64,000 bases of DNA, from the NCBI GenBank assembly GCA_026119855.1, contig JAOWBW010000159.1, positions 1,062,026 through 1,126,025 on the forward strand, in the 5' to 3' direction. The notes under the pieces were generated by a model. It did not search any database and was not told where the DNA came from. It saw only the letters and a list, made by a program, of their open reading frames with translations. Within the stretch, counting starts at the first letter, position 1. Each line of letters starts with the position of its first letter. Shown here piece by piece: positions 23,727 to 36,255 of the stretch. The position numbers and the translations under genes were made by a program. This DNA is from Campanula takesimana. Its lineage: Eukaryota > Streptophyta > Magnoliopsida > Asterales > Campanulaceae.

Positions 23727-23855
23727 CATGTCGAGAACGCATTTCCGTAGAGAGTTCAACAGATTGACGCATTTCTCTTGATCAAAAGAGGAACTAGCGA
23801 CGCAATTGAGCAAATTCAAGGCTTCTTTACCGCATACAGGCTCCGATTTGTCCAT
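23727..23855 (-). CDS. Twin CX9C (CHCH) small protein, first exon
   Basis: The exon encodes 43 residues from ATG at 23855 to a donor (CGACATG then GTAAAT) at 23726. Two CX9C motifs, CGKEALNLLNC and CVNLLNSLRKC, are spaced as in CHCH-fold proteins. Such proteins are usually imported into the mitochondrial intermembrane space and oxidised by Mia40. The family is often annotated as Cox19-like or hypothetical; no substrate can be named. The next exon is not certain. A short in-phase candidate at 23099-23082 would add five residues (ERRQR) and a stop. A (CT)n tract lies upstream in the likely 5' UTR or promoter. Confidence 0.75.
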
Positions 23856-23915
23856 TTTTACAGTTGAATTTTGTAAAAGGAAGGATCGATGTTAGGGTTT
23901 CTGGCTAGGGGTTTA

Positions 23916-23941
23916 CCTCTCTCTCTCTCTCTCTCTCTCTA
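23916..23941. repeat. (CT)n microsatellite
   Basis: About 13 CT units, 60-85 bp upstream of the CHCH gene start. GA/CT tracts are common in plant core promoters. Confidence 0.9.
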
Positions 23942-24400
23942 CCTTTGCTGAAAATGTTGGGGTTTAAGTTGTTCACTTGCCAAGAGGTTTAAGGCGAGTA
24001 ATCTAATTACTAATTTATTTACGTAATAATTTTTCAAAATTATCTAGACACAATATTAAGGCTGTAAAAGTATTTGATAACAATATTATTTTTTGCCAAA
24101 TCATTAATAAGCACTTCATTACCAAGAAAAATTATAATTAATCTTATGAAATATCAAATTTTATTATTAATGTATCATTAAAAATATATTGTCAATTAAA
24201 AAATAAAAAATTTACATAAAAATAACTAAATTAATAAAATTTACTTGACATCTATTACTCAAATATTAAAATTATCTTTCTAGATTTCTAGAGACGAAGG
24301 GAATATCTTATTTCCAATAAAAATCTAATAGAGAGAAAAAAGAACAATGCAATTAGTATTTATCTAGCACGAGCATGTAAATGTTTATCGCGGCAAAAAT

Positions 24401-24525
24401 TTGTGTGAGACTCCTAGGACGGATCTCGTTGAAAGAGTAAATGGTTTGTCGTCTAGCAGGGTGGAGCAAACTCATTTTCTTTCTTCTCGAGATTCGTATC
24501 ATGTGTGAGATCGTTTCACACAAGA
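24401..24525. mobile_element. MITE of the TTGTGTGAGAC family, copy 1
   Basis: Ends TTGTGTGAGAC and GTTTCACACAA in inverted orientation. The interior has GTTGAAAGAGTAAATGG, shared with copy 2 at 24619 and a more diverged copy at 35878. Confidence 0.65.
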
Positions 24526-24618
24526 GCTCCTCGTTTATCAAACCATTGGCAGTAATGTAATGAGAAAAAAAATTCTCCTAATCATCAAAATAAATGTTCA
24601 ATTCTTTTTAGACAAAAA

Positions 24619-24756
24619 CTTGTGTGATACGGTCTCACACGTGAGACAAATCTCGTTGAGAGAGTAAATGGTTTGCCTCCTTATGGGTGGGGCGGGGCAA
24701 GCTCATTTCTTCTCTCATTGAAATTTGTCTTATATGTGAACTCATCTCACACAAGA
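24619..24756. mobile_element. MITE of the TTGTGTGAGAC family, copy 2
   Basis: Ends CTTGTGTGATACGGTCTCAC and ATCTCACACAAG, with the interior GTTGAGAGAGTAAATGG. Only about 90 bp separate it from copy 1 in the same orientation. Confidence 0.7.
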
Positions 24757-24840
24757 CTTCCTCTTCTTTTGATTGAATGTTAATAATGATCAAAGTTTAT
24801 TACGTTAATTCACAGTAATTATACAGGACGGGGGGTAGTA

Positions 24841-26455
24841 ATTTTGATGGACTCTTTTGCACATATATGGTGTTCTTTTTGCTTATCGAAAAAGCAATAG
24901 CGTAACAAATATGTTAGCCAAAAATGCTTCTCATTCGGATACTATGTTTGAGACTTTTGTTATAGCTCCTTTGTATTTATATCCTAGTTTGTGTAAGGAT
25001 TCTACTACTGTTGGGGTGTCAACCCAAGTCTCACATCAGCAATTGAAAGAATGATTGTCTAGTATATAAATGTGTCCACTCACTCCATTAGTATGAGGCC
25101 TTTTGGGAGATGACCCAAAAAAAATCCGTGCGGGCTGGGCCCAAAGCGAACAATATCATACTAATGTGGAGTAGGGGGTGGTCGCAGTCCCAACAACTGG
25201 TATCAGAGCCCAGGTTGGTTGATGGGCCCGACGCGAAGTGGACCGCGTGCGAGATGTGTTGGATTCTCTTATGTGTGATCTCGTGAAAAAGACCCTTGTG
25301 TCGAAAGTCTTCCCGATAAAGGTGTTCGGGTGGCGTGTCCCGCAGATGGTGTTAGCGGCGGTACAAGTTTCGCTGGAGGTACTTGAGTTGAGGGGAGGTT
25401 TGTTGGGGTATCAACACAAGCCCACATTGGCAATTGAAAGAAGAATTGTCTAATTTATATAGGTGTCCACCCACTCCATTAGTATGAGGCCTTTTGGGAG
25501 ATGACCCAAAAATAAATCCGTGCGATCTGGGCTCAAAGCGGACAATATCATACTAATGTGGAGTGGTGGGGTGATCGCGGTCCTAACAACTGGTATCAGA
25601 GCCTGGTTGGTTGATGGGCCCGACGCGAAGTGGACCGCGTGTGTGAGTTGTGGGATTTCCTCTGGTGTGACCTCGTGAATAGCATGATGGTGTGCCTTGT
25701 GTCGAAAGTCTTCCTGATAAAGGTAATCAGGCGGCGTGTCCCGCGGGTGGTGGATAGCGGCGGTACAAGTAAACTTCGCTGGAGGTGGTCCTTAGTTTGA
25801 GGGGAGGTTTGTTGGGGTGTCAACCCAAGTCCCACATCAGCAATTGAAAGAAGAATTGCCTAGTATATAAATGAGTCCACTCACTTCCTTAGTATGAGGC
25901 CTTTTGGGAGATGACCAAAAAACAAATCCGTGCGGGCTTGGCCGAAAGCGGACAATATCATACTAATGTGGAGTAGGGGGTCCCAACAACTGGTATCAGA
26001 GCTCTGGTTGGTTGATGGGCCCGACGCGAAGTGGACCGCGTGTGTGAGTTGTGAGATTTCCTCTGATGTGACCTCGCGAATAGCATGATGGTGTGCCTTG
26101 TGTCGAAAGTCTTCCTGATAAAGGTAATCAGGCAGCATGTCCCGCGGGTGGTGGATAGCGGCTGTACAAGTAAACTTCGCTGGAGGTGGTCCTTGGTTTG
26201 AGGGGAGGTTTGTTGGGGTGTCAACCCAAGTCTCACATCAGCAATTGAAAGAAGAATTGCCTAGTATATAAATGTGTCCACCCACTCTATTAGTATGAGG
26301 CCTTTTGGGAGATGACTCAAAAGCAAATCCGTGCGGGCTAGCCCCAAAGCGGACAATATCATACTAATGTGGAGTGGGGGGTCGCGGTCCCAACAAATAC
26401 TAGCCCTACTCTAAGGGCTATTTCGGTTTTCCAAGGTTCTACTATGGTTGTAAAC
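24841..26455 (+). pseudogene. LINE RNase H-like remnant, split by a TRIM array
   Basis: The + strand frame left of the TRIM (to 25008) has the plant LINE RNase H tail style (YRKSNSVTNMLAKNASHSD). The same frame continues on the right side from 26401 to a stop near 26454 once the TRIM and one TSD copy are ignored. The reverse transcriptase part is not in the window, so this is a 3' fragment of a non-LTR retrotransposon. Confidence 0.6.
25009..26395 (+). mobile_element. Tandem TRIM retrotransposon: four LTRs, three internal segments
   Basis: LTRs are at 25009-25195, 25401-25588, 25810-25988 and 26211-26395 (179-188 bp), each starting TGTTGGGG and ending in CCCAACA or CCTAACA. Each of the first three is followed after 2 bp by TGGTATCAGAGC, the primer-binding site for initiator methionine tRNA (25198, 25591, 25991). 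Each internal segment (205-222 bp) ends in the purine tract GAGGGGAGGTT just before the next LTR. There is no coding capacity, so it is a TRIM. Flanking 5-bp sequences ACTAC and AATAC are a TSD with one change. Sharing of LTRs points to recombination between copies. Confidence 0.92.
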
Positions 26456-28170
26456 TAACAATATGTAATATATTTCCTATATATAAATACATTACTAGAT
26501 TAATCCCATGCGATGCACGGTATATCATATTTTTAAACAAATATGAACATTTAAATTATTTTAGTAGCATAATACATACATGACCTTTAGCAATTTCATA
26601 GTATTGTCATTATGAGGTTGATTTCTTATAAAAATGAACACTTATTATGATATTTTCTTAAAAAATAAACACTCAAAGAATATTAAATGTTCATATTCAA
26701 GAAAAATTATAAAAGTTTCACTATACATACTAATGTAAAATTTTATTTTAATAATTCAAAATCTGGTTTTATTAAAGAAATAAAATTAACTATACTACAA
26801 ATTAAATTTAGCTTAAAAAATTGTTAAAAAAACTAAAAAAATAACTTTTATTTATTTATTGAGAAATCGAGATTGTGAGTTTGTTGCAAATAATAAGTGG
26901 AGGAGAATAGGGAGGAAACAAAAAAAAGTATGGAGGGGAGAGAGGATGTTGTGGGCTCATTAAATTCAAACAGGAAGGAGTAAATTTGTATAACAATTAA
27001 TGCAAATATAAATTTTTACAGTAAATATTTATAATTTAATTAATTTATTTAATAAATGATGGATGATGTCATCTAGTGATTTTGAAGAGAATTTTTTTTG
27101 TAATGTAGAGCTGCCATGTGTCATCGGCTAGTTATAGATGCTTGTTGCTAAAAAAAAAAAAAAAAAAAGACGGGGGTAGTAATAGTGATGGGCCGGTGGC
27201 TGGTACAAAATTTATATGTAGGTTAACTGCAAAGGTTGGGCAGTGTCTAATTGGGCCCCAATTGTGATGAGGACTGTTCGACGGGCTCTTAATTTGTACA
27301 GGATACTCAATTATGAACTTTCCTGCGGCTTTTGGCCCAAATTGTATAAATTTTTTGCCCATTTCCCAAACATGTCCTTCAAGTCATTTTTTTTTTTTTT
27401 TTAGTAAGGAATGCTTCAAAAAGAAGACCAATAAAGGAAATTTTTTTTGCCGAAAGTATTATCTTTATTAATGTATCATCTGCTTAATTAATTTAAACGG
27501 GTCCATTTTATTAGGTGCGTAATTGAAAACTACGCATAAACTACGTACTGTTTTCTCTTCCATGTTCGGGTTTTTTTTAAAAAAAAAAACCATGTTCGTT
27601 TGTCATTTCCAACTCTAATGTGTTAGGGCAAACACCACATACATGTAATTATAGGATCGAATTCAGACCCTATGACAAAATCATATGAAATAGAATTTTT
27701 ACACAAATATTACGAAAAATAGCACGCCTGACACAACCTAAAATACCAACGTAGGTACCCCATTGTACCAAGCAAATTGATGATTTCAAACAAATGTCTA
27801 TCCACTTAGATCATTCAAAAGCTATGTGATTTATGAACTCAACCTAACACATCCCACAAGTTGTGATACATCAATGAATGTTCATCTAAAATCCCACAAG
27901 AATATAATGTCACACATTAATAACCCTTAATTCCCCAAACACCCTGCCCTTTTTCATGATAGATATTAATATTTCTACCATCATGAATATTTGATTATCT
28001 AGGTATTTAATATTTGTATTTATGAAAAATTGACCACTCTGGTTTCTTAGATATCAATCAAAATCCCCTCCAAAAAGAAGATCTCTTGTCTGCAGTTGAA
28101 AGTGACTCTTTTGGGTCCCACCCTTATTTTTGTGGGTACCCACTTTCTTTTATTTTCCTTTTATTATCAA
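26456..28170. other. AT-rich intergenic region
   Basis: No gene recognised. A transposon-like start (AATCCCATGCGATGCACGG) at about 26503 has no partner I could place. Poly-A/T tracts are frequent. Confidence 0.45.
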
Positions 28171-28424
28171 TTTTTTTTTATGCTCAGGTTCCTCGCATTC
28201 TCAAACTAATCCTGGAGATAGTAGTTTCGGTCTCTCATTGATACTACCAGTTAAAACGCGGGATGTGTCTGAATGACCTGGGTTTGAGCACATATAAACT
28301 AATATGACATACAAGGTCCAGCACCAGAAGAGAGTAGAATGCTCTCACCAAGAATCGAACCCACGCTGCATACCTCTAGCAAGAGCTTATGTCTCCCTCC
28401 TTTACCATCCAACTATGCCGGGGG
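28171..28424 (-). mobile_element. Probable tRNA-derived SINE
   Basis: Read on -, it starts CCCCGGCATAGTTGGATGG (A-box-like) and has GTGGGTTCGATTCTTGG (B-box-like) about 50 bp further. It ends in an A tract after GAACCTGAGCAT. The TSD could not be confirmed. Confidence 0.6.
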
Positions 28425-28578
28425 ACATATTTATCTTTCTATGTATGGACTTCATAATTTTCCCATCCTCAATAATGCAGAGATTATCCCTGGTTGCCAC
28501 GTGTACATTTGCCCCCCTCAACTAGAAGGCAGACAAGCTGGAGAAGAGGAAACAAAGGAGTTGTCCATTGCAACTATA

Positions 28579-28835
28579 CTCCCTCCGCCCCAGCTCACTT
28601 TACACCTTTTGATCTGGTCAACTTAGGGTTGTTTTGACCAACATTTTATAGAAATATTTATGTTTCAAAAAAAATTTAAAAATTTTTATTGAGAGGATTT
28701 TTAATGGTGATCATTTTACATTTTTTTAAATTTTTTATTCGGATCATAAATATTTTTATAAAATATTGGTCAAACCGACCTTAAGTTGACCAATTTTGAT
28801 TAATAGGTGTCAAGTGAGCTGACACTTTTTGGGAG
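28579..28835. mobile_element. Stowaway MITE
   Basis: Left end CTCCCTCCGCCCCAGCTCAC, right end GTGAGCTGACACTTTTTGGG then AG, with TA on both sides. Confidence 0.8.
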
Positions 28836-29202
28836 TATATCACATATAATTACATGCACATAGTTACAAATGTTGCATACATGATGTGGTCCTTGGTATA
28901 TTCAGAATCTGGAATAATTGTATTATAGAGTTGAAAATCTCATCCCAAGTTACCATATAACTCCATTCAGGTTTCTTATTAACAGTGCTATTAAATTGAA
29001 ATGATGAAATCTTATAGAGAAAAATTGATTTCAAGTATTTAAAATTTTAATTTTGTAAGTTCTAAATTTCCGGCTTACTATTTATAAGTTCTTTTGAATT
29101 AAAACCTCTAATTGAATAGTTGAAACTCTCTATTTACTACTTGAATCATGATCATTTGTCCAGTTCTATTACTATAGAAATTGGGTTTTTCCTAATGTAA
29201 TA

Positions 29203-29456
29203 CTACCTCTGTCCTTAAAGAGTGTCCAAATTTTATTTTAAGGGACATAACTTTTGGTACAATTTGGTGGCAAAATTCATATATAATCTTATAATCCTCT
29301 TTATAAACATTTAGTTTTTGCAAGTATAAAGATACCGGTGGGAAAAAAAATCGAAAAAAAAAACAACATTTAGGGATAAAGTTATGATAAAAATCGATAC
29401 TCATTTCGGAACCAAAAATTTTCTGAAAATAGACACTCATTTAAGGAGAGAGGGAG
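29203..29456. mobile_element. Stowaway-like MITE, TGGTGGCAAAATT family copy 1
   Basis: Ends CTACCTCTGTCC and GAGAGAGGGAG with TA on both sides. The interior, including TTGGTGGCAAAATTCATATA and an AGACCGGTG-like block, is shared with 43043-43283 and 43922-44172. Confidence 0.8.
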
Positions 29457-32198
29457 TAGTACTTTATAAAATAAGTTTTTCATGGCAGTATCATAAGTAA
29501 AGGTGCGTATCAGGCCATATAGGTAAGGATTATATTCACAATGGATTCAGAACTGTTTATAGAAGCAGCGGAAATCTTAAAACTAGAGATGGATCAGAAG
29601 CAGAGAGATGTCTAAGTGTGAGCATGTGCTTGAACTGGACTGGGCCGGTTCCACTTTAAAACTAATTTGTGCTAAAAAGGAGTAGGGCCTCAAGTCTGTA
29701 TACCAATTCAAATTTAATTCTCTATTAAATGTGAGATATACGTCTAACAAGTCAAAACATAACGGATAACATAAATGTCGGAACAGTGCCAAATTATAGT
29801 AATATTGATATACGATGAGTAGTTAAAACAAATGAACTATTTTAGTAATCCAAACGGGAAAGAAAGGTAAAGGTAAAAGAGCAAAAGTGCATATTATAGC
29901 CGAATTAGCTAAAAACAATAGGTTACGGTTTAGGCAAAGGCGTGCGTGTGCGTGGGCTTATGGAGGAGAGAAAGGGCAAAGCTAAAGCAAAAGGCGTGCA
30001 ACTTGCGCCCGCACTCCTTTTCCTTTTATCCAAAGTAGGCGCCAAAATAAGAAACCGATTTCGTACTATGACGCTCCCGGCGCGCAACTTAGGCTGATGC
30101 GCCTGAGCCCGCTTTCGTAGTACGACGGTGGGCTGTGGCTGACATGGTGGCGTAGGGTGGTGGGACCACCCAAGTTGCAGTGAGTGGAAGACAGCCAATT
30201 GGGGTTTGAATACGTGTACGGTAATGATTGGTTGCTTGTGGTTGAGGTAGCAACCAAGAAGATCTTCTCTAAATCTTTCTGTTGGGAAAAAAAGAATACT
30301 TGGAATTTTGTGTGCAAATTACAAGGCTTGATAATTTGTCTCTTTTATGTGGTAAATTTTGGCATTTTATTGCATTTTTTTTTCACTTATGTATGTGTGA
30401 ATTGTGTTACTCAAAAGGGTAACGTTACACAAGTATTAAAAAGTTTAAATTTTTTGCTTATGAATACATTTTTATAACCTAAAGTTTGTAAATAATGCTA
30501 CTACATATAATACTTTCTTCTCTTAATGATTTTTCCGAATGATGTTCCCTCCTTTTTTATGTTGCTATGAATATACTTTGAGTAATAATTTTAAGTTAAT
30601 TGAATTATGTTAATGTACATTTAAAGCGTATTATTGATAGTATTATGATGAAGTATCAGTAAAAAAATTAAATTTTCAGTAAGATAATTAGATCAACTTA
30701 AAATTATTGCTCAAAATTCATTCGAAATATAATATTAATAAAAGATGGAACATTATTTCCAAAATGAGAAAGTAATGAAATATCTAATCATCATATATTA
30801 AATGAGTATTCTACCTAAAATTGTCCAAATTTTATTTGCTTGTAACAACTCTTACCCTAATTTGAATTATAGTTGAGCATAAGTTAAATTCCATATCTTG
30901 CACGGGAATAGTCAAACAAGAACAAATGTTATTTCACAGTATCAAACAAGACTGATTGTTACGTGATCAAGAAATAAACGTGTTGCTAACACTATATCAA
31001 ACAAGAAATAGATGCGATAAATATTAGCCGAAAGGAACACGATCAGGGAATAATGGTGTTACTAAGATAAGACTGCACACATCACGTTCAGACGCGGATA
31101 AGCAAGCAAGTAATAGCTAGGATCCAAATGAAAAATCCCATCTAAATCCGTCTTCCAACAAGTCCTAGCCCAACATTATTTTGGCTTAAGATCATCAAAT
31201 ATGATTGTGTAGGGACCAAAGAGTCAATGACTAAGATACCAAAAATATAGAAGAAAATGAAAGAATTTGTGTCTTTATTCATCAGATTGGGCATAAAAGA
31301 AAAGACCAGAAGATCTTATACAAGTTGTAGGCCTTGAAAATAGGCCTGCCATCCAATGGACACAATTATAAAAGCCTGCTCCATTATACAGTATCTCCTT
31401 TTTCCCACCCCCAATATCTCCAAGAAAGTTACTTCTCTTCTTCTTAGCCCACAAAAACAAAAATGAAAAAAAAAAAAAAATACTTCCGTCACGTAACAAA
31501 CTTCCCACTTCCGTTCCATAACAAACTTCTCACTTTGTTATTTTAAGTGTTTCATTAGAAACTCTTACTTACTTAATAAAAAGATTCCCATCAGTTTTTC
31601 TCTTTTTCCATTTACAACTATCTACTTACTATTTCTTATCAACTTTTCTTTAATTTCCGTTTTTAACATTTTATTTTATGAGAGAGAAGTTTATTATGAG
31701 ACGGAGAGAGGGAGTAGATTTTTTCAGACTTCCCAAACAAAGCCTTGGAATTATAAACTGACCTCACTTGACTGAGTTTTGAATAGGGTTATTAGGAAAG
31801 AATTTTGGTCCAATTGGGTTGAAAAGGGTGGGTTGTGGCTGTGCCTCCTCAGACATAACAATATTTACATAGTATATGACAAAAAGAAGTTAATGAAATT
31901 TGGTGGAAAATGTTAAAAATGTTGCAGAAGGGGTTCCAATGAGGCCAGTTGGGTTGTCCAAATCTCTGTCTGATTTGGGTTTAACCAGCTCACAAGTATG
32001 GACCACTTTTTTTTTTTTTCTCAGCAAGTTGATTGATCAAAATCAAAACTATTACTAACAGCTTATTTTCATAAGCTTTCTTGAAATCTGAACCCTTCAT
32101 TTCCAATCCCATGCTGGTCTTCTCTTGGTCATCTCTCTCACTCTCACTCTCTCCCTCCCTCTCTCATTTTAGTCCAAGAGTGTGGTTGGTTTACTCTT
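29457..32198. other. Intergenic region with MITEs
   Basis: No gene recognised. A GC-richer, promoter-like stretch lies at 29930-30180 with open frames but no known family. A diverged Stowaway of the AG-peptide-intron type lies at about 30546-30770. A Stowaway is at 31483-31714. Confidence 0.5.
31483..31714. mobile_element. Stowaway-like MITE
   Basis: TA then CTTCCGTCACGTAAC at the left; GAGACGGAGAGAGGGAG then TA at the right. Confidence 0.65.
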
Positions 32199-32443
32199 CA
32201 CGGGTAGCTCAGCAGTAAAGATATAACGGATATGTTAAGAGAAGTTTTGTGTTTGAGTGGTGGAAAGAGTAACTTGATGACAAGTAATGTAAGTCATGCT
32301 GAATAATTCTTTTGGAGCCACTTACCAATTTGACGAGTGAAATCAGACTTGAATTTACCTGCATATGGATCTGAGAGTGTGGTTAATAAACCCTACGACT
32401 ATGAGGCGCAAGCACCGAAACTTATGTCATTAAAAAAAAAAAA
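32199..32443 (+). mobile_element. Possible SINE
   Basis: The head ACGGGTAGCTCAGCAGTAAA is A-box-like, a degenerate B box (GTGTTTGAGTGG) follows, and the element ends in a 12-A tract after CTTATGTCATT. No TSD was found. Confidence 0.45.
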
Positions 32444-33968
32444 GTGCGATTGTTTCTCAAAGGTGGCATATCCACATGGAAAGGAACCTACACTCATGAA
32501 AGAAAAGAGAGAGTGGGTTTTCTGCCAAAAGAGTACACGATTGTACTCCACTGATGACAAATTGAACTACATGACTTGCTAATTTAGTACATGCAACATG
32601 GACAAGAACTAGATGTTTCTTTTGGAAAAGCATAGGTTTGCATTTTTTAGAATAATTATTTTTAGGACGATGCTAAATATATTTAGTGAAAGTTTCCATG
32701 ATCATTTTACTCAATCTCTTAAAAAAAAATAAAAAATGTCTAAGTTCTTGTTATTTTTTGAAGAAATTAATAAATCATTCCTCAACAATATATATGCTAT
32801 AGTTCACAGTAACAATTATGTTATCAGATTGTTAATATTAATGAATATTTTGGTGTAGCTCCCCAAGTGCACTAAAGTTGGATCAACTTGTTGAACAAAC
32901 ATTATGATATTTTTTATTTATAGCTTTCAAATGGATTCGTGTATGCATGTTGTTTATTTTCATGTGCATTTGGTATGGGATACATATTGCTAAATGACTC
33001 AAGCCCCCAACACTTAAAAACTAAGATGAACGTCCATATTTTGAGACTGAGGTAGTAGTAATCATTCATTAGTGAGAAAAATGAAACTCGATTTTTTATC
33101 CACCGTGGAACAAATAAATTGTGTTTATTAACTGAAATCAATCCCGTCCGCCCGAATAGAAATGTGGCACGACATGAAGACAAGTACCCATAATAGTAGT
33201 ATTTCTCAACTTCTTACGTTAGCAATAACTCCCCAAAAATTTCATGAAAGCATTTCAAGGAATTTAGTGAAAGAAGCTTTGTTCCCGTGGAGGGTGTGAC
33301 ACATTGTCGGGATTTGGCCCATAATTTACATTATACTATCTTCGTCTCAAAATAATATTTTTATTTTTTTGTCATTACTACGAATAAAATTAATGTTATT
33401 GAAATTTTAAAACTTATTATTGATACAACAACAACAATATCGATAACAAATTTCAAATTTTCATTAATATATATACTTAAATTCTCCAAATATTATTATT
33501 TAAAGTTTATTTATAGTAATGATTAAAAAAATTGAACATCATTTGCTACTGGAGCGGTATTATAAGTTTTACCAACAGACAAACACGCCATAACAACAAG
33601 GGTCCCATTATAAAGCCTTCACCTGAGGAAAAACCATCCGCAGGCTACATGCACCCATACCTTTTATTTTTATTATGTTTCCTTAAATTTCAAAATAATA
33701 AAATTTTGTAACATACTCTCTCTATTTCAATAATTTTTTCTGTTGTTACTGCAAATAAATTTTGAGTAATTATTTTAAATTGATGTAAGTAATTTAATAA
33801 AAATATAAAATATGTTATTGATAGTAACTTTGATGGTGTATCAATTATAAATTTTAATTTTTTATTAAAACAATTAAGTTAACATATAATTATAGCTCAA
33901 AATTCATTTAGTAACAGGAAAAAAAATTGAGGAGATTATTTTGGGTAATAAATGATACTCTATATAAT
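32444..33968. other. AT-rich intergenic region
   Basis: No gene seen. A diverged Stowaway of the TATTGATAG family lies at about 33716-33955, and one possible further copy starts near 33346. Confidence 0.45.
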
Positions 33969-34283
33969 CATGGGCGGATCTTGCATGCAAATAGGAGGTA
34001 CACGTGCACCCGATCAACCCAATTTTTTTCTTTAATTTTTTTTTTACTAAGTGCACCCCCGAAAAAATTAATTAGAGTGGTAATTTAACTAGAAGAGATG
34101 TGAACTTAGTAGAAGGGACAAATTTCATTTGTTAGTTGTATTGTTTTCTTTTATGAGACAATTGTTTTGAACTTATGTACTTAATTATGTACTTGAATAT
34201 AATTGCGTTTTGAATTTTTTTGGTATGAAGTTATTTAGTGTAAATTGTGCACCCGGTGTTTGGAAATCCTAGATCCGCCACTG
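33969..34283. mobile_element. hAT-type MITE
   Basis: Perfect 8-bp TSD TATATAAT (33961-33968 and 34284-34291). Inverted ends CATGGGCGGATCT and, reversed, CAGTGGCGGATCT. An 8-bp TSD is the hAT hallmark. Confidence 0.85.
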
Positions 34284-34810
34284 TATATAATAGTCTCATT
34301 TGATTGATGGTCAATACAAATGAAATTTAATCAAATATTATTGTGAATATAATCATTCTAGTAAAAATCTAAAATTTATTCTCATAAAACACTAGAATTA
34401 TTAGTTTGACATTATAATTTCTGTCAAAGTTCACTTATATATTGATTTATCAATAAAAATTAAGTAAGACTAGACGTAAGTGATGTGTGTGTGTGTGTAT
34501 ATATATAAGGTTATACATTATAATCACTGCAATTTTTATGGCCATTTATATTGAAAAATTGATGAATATCTTTATTGTAACAATTTCTAGTACCCAAATT
34601 CATTATTGCAGATAATTTAAGAGAAAATATTGTGCCATGGTGTTAAATGGTTTGTAAGTTGCTATAGAACAAGACAAAAAGTTTAAAACCATACAGCAAT
34701 AGGTAAGTGAAAAGTAGCTACTACTTCTTAACTTTATTTATGGGTATGAGGTGAATCAATAAGTTTGGTGATAAATTTAGTCACATATTTATGAATATAA
34801 CAACCAAAAT

Positions 34811-35048
34811 GCTCTCCCTGTCCTAGAAAGATAGTCTCATTTTAATTTTTTATGATTAATAAAAATAAACTTTGACCAAACATTGGTGTCAATTTAATGA
34901 TCACAATGAAATTTTAAAAATTGTTATTAATGATTTATCAATTACAAATTTTACAATTTCACTAGAACAACTAGATCGTCACCAATAGTTGGTCAAAGTT
35001 CATTTTTATTGACAATAAAAAGTCAAAATCAAACTATCTTTTTGGGAG
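34811..35048. mobile_element. Stowaway-like MITE
   Basis: CTCTCCCTGTCCTAGAAAGA at the left and ACTATCTTTTTGGGAG then TA at the right. It is the same family as 17118 and 46155. The left TA is lost. Confidence 0.65.
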
Positions 35049-36255
35049 TAGTAAATAGGTTAAGTTGCACATTTATGCTTGAATTGCATTTTCTTTTTCA
35101 TTCAAACAAATTGCACATTTATGTTTGAATTGCATTTTCTTTTTCATTCAAACAAATCCCTCCCACGTGATTGTATTCCAATCCGTTTATGTACTCGTTA
35201 TATATTAACTTGATAACTCCATTATATCTCCATGAGAAAAGAAAAATGGTTATATAAGTCAAAAATGCATAAATAAACGCACGCAAAACTATTTTGAGTA
35301 TGTAATATTCCAATGTAATCTTAAATTTCATATAAAAGGGGGGCAAATATTAAATCAGTGTTAATTTTTGTTGTTATAAAAGGGTGCAGTTCGGAATTTT
35401 TGAGGAGCAATTTTTTTAATACCAAAATGACAAGTTTGAAAAACTTGGGGGGGAAAGGGTCAATTGTTCCCCATACATAATACAAGGAAGATAAATCCTT
35501 CAATATACCGAAATGCTAGGGGCACAAAAGAAGTCTACAAAATGATGGATACAAAATGTTATGATATTTTATTTGTTGCATCGATTGTGGACCCGCCACA
35601 GTCTAATTAAAAGCACCAATAAAACCTTGACACATCTTTTTGTGAGCCAAATTTTATGAGATTTTTTTTTAACTTTATATTTACCCATACCAAAAATATG
35701 ATTGTGTGACAAATCACGTGTACATAGCACCACCACTTTCATGTCCACTATAATTCATTCCATTTCATTCTTTCACCTAACCCTCACGTGTAAACCACAC
35801 GTGACTCTAATTACACAAAAAGTTACCACAATCAATTATAAACACCAAACACAATGACAATAATACTAAATAATTATTGTGTTAGACGGTTTCACATATA
35901 TACGACGAAACGAAAGAAATGGATTTACTCTGTCCTGCTTGAGAGCAAATCATTTGCTATCTCAACAAAGTCCGTATCACGTGTGATCGTGTTACACAAA
36001 TTTTAGTCATAACGATAATACTAAGATGATTTAAGACAAAAACTCTACTCCGTTACTGTAACAACGGACTCTCACATTCATATTTATGCCACTAATCTTA
36101 ATTAAACAAAACAAAATTTTACTAACACTCACAATAAATAAAAAATAATACTAGAACTAAAATACATAGCTCCCGCCGGTAACAAAAATTTGCCGACGAA
36201 TCAGCAAGATGACGGCAGGATGTATCTCTTTTAACAAATATTATCGGAATTTTGT
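35049..36255. other. Region 3' of the CRF gene
   Basis: Contains a dispersed repeat at about 35514-35655 that occurs inverted at about 55636-55770. A TTGTGTGAGAC-family MITE is at about 35878-35999. A 43-bp direct duplication (TTGCACATTTATG...) is near 35065-35155. No further gene recognised. Confidence 0.5.

Noticed and set aside
25596..26236. Overlapping - strand frames of 79-92 codons
   Set aside because: They lie in the repeated TRIM units and recur only because the units recur; TRIMs have no genes.
29923..30317. Two - strand frames of 83-91 codons
   Set aside because: No recognised family, no splice or promoter support; the GC-richer composition alone keeps them open.
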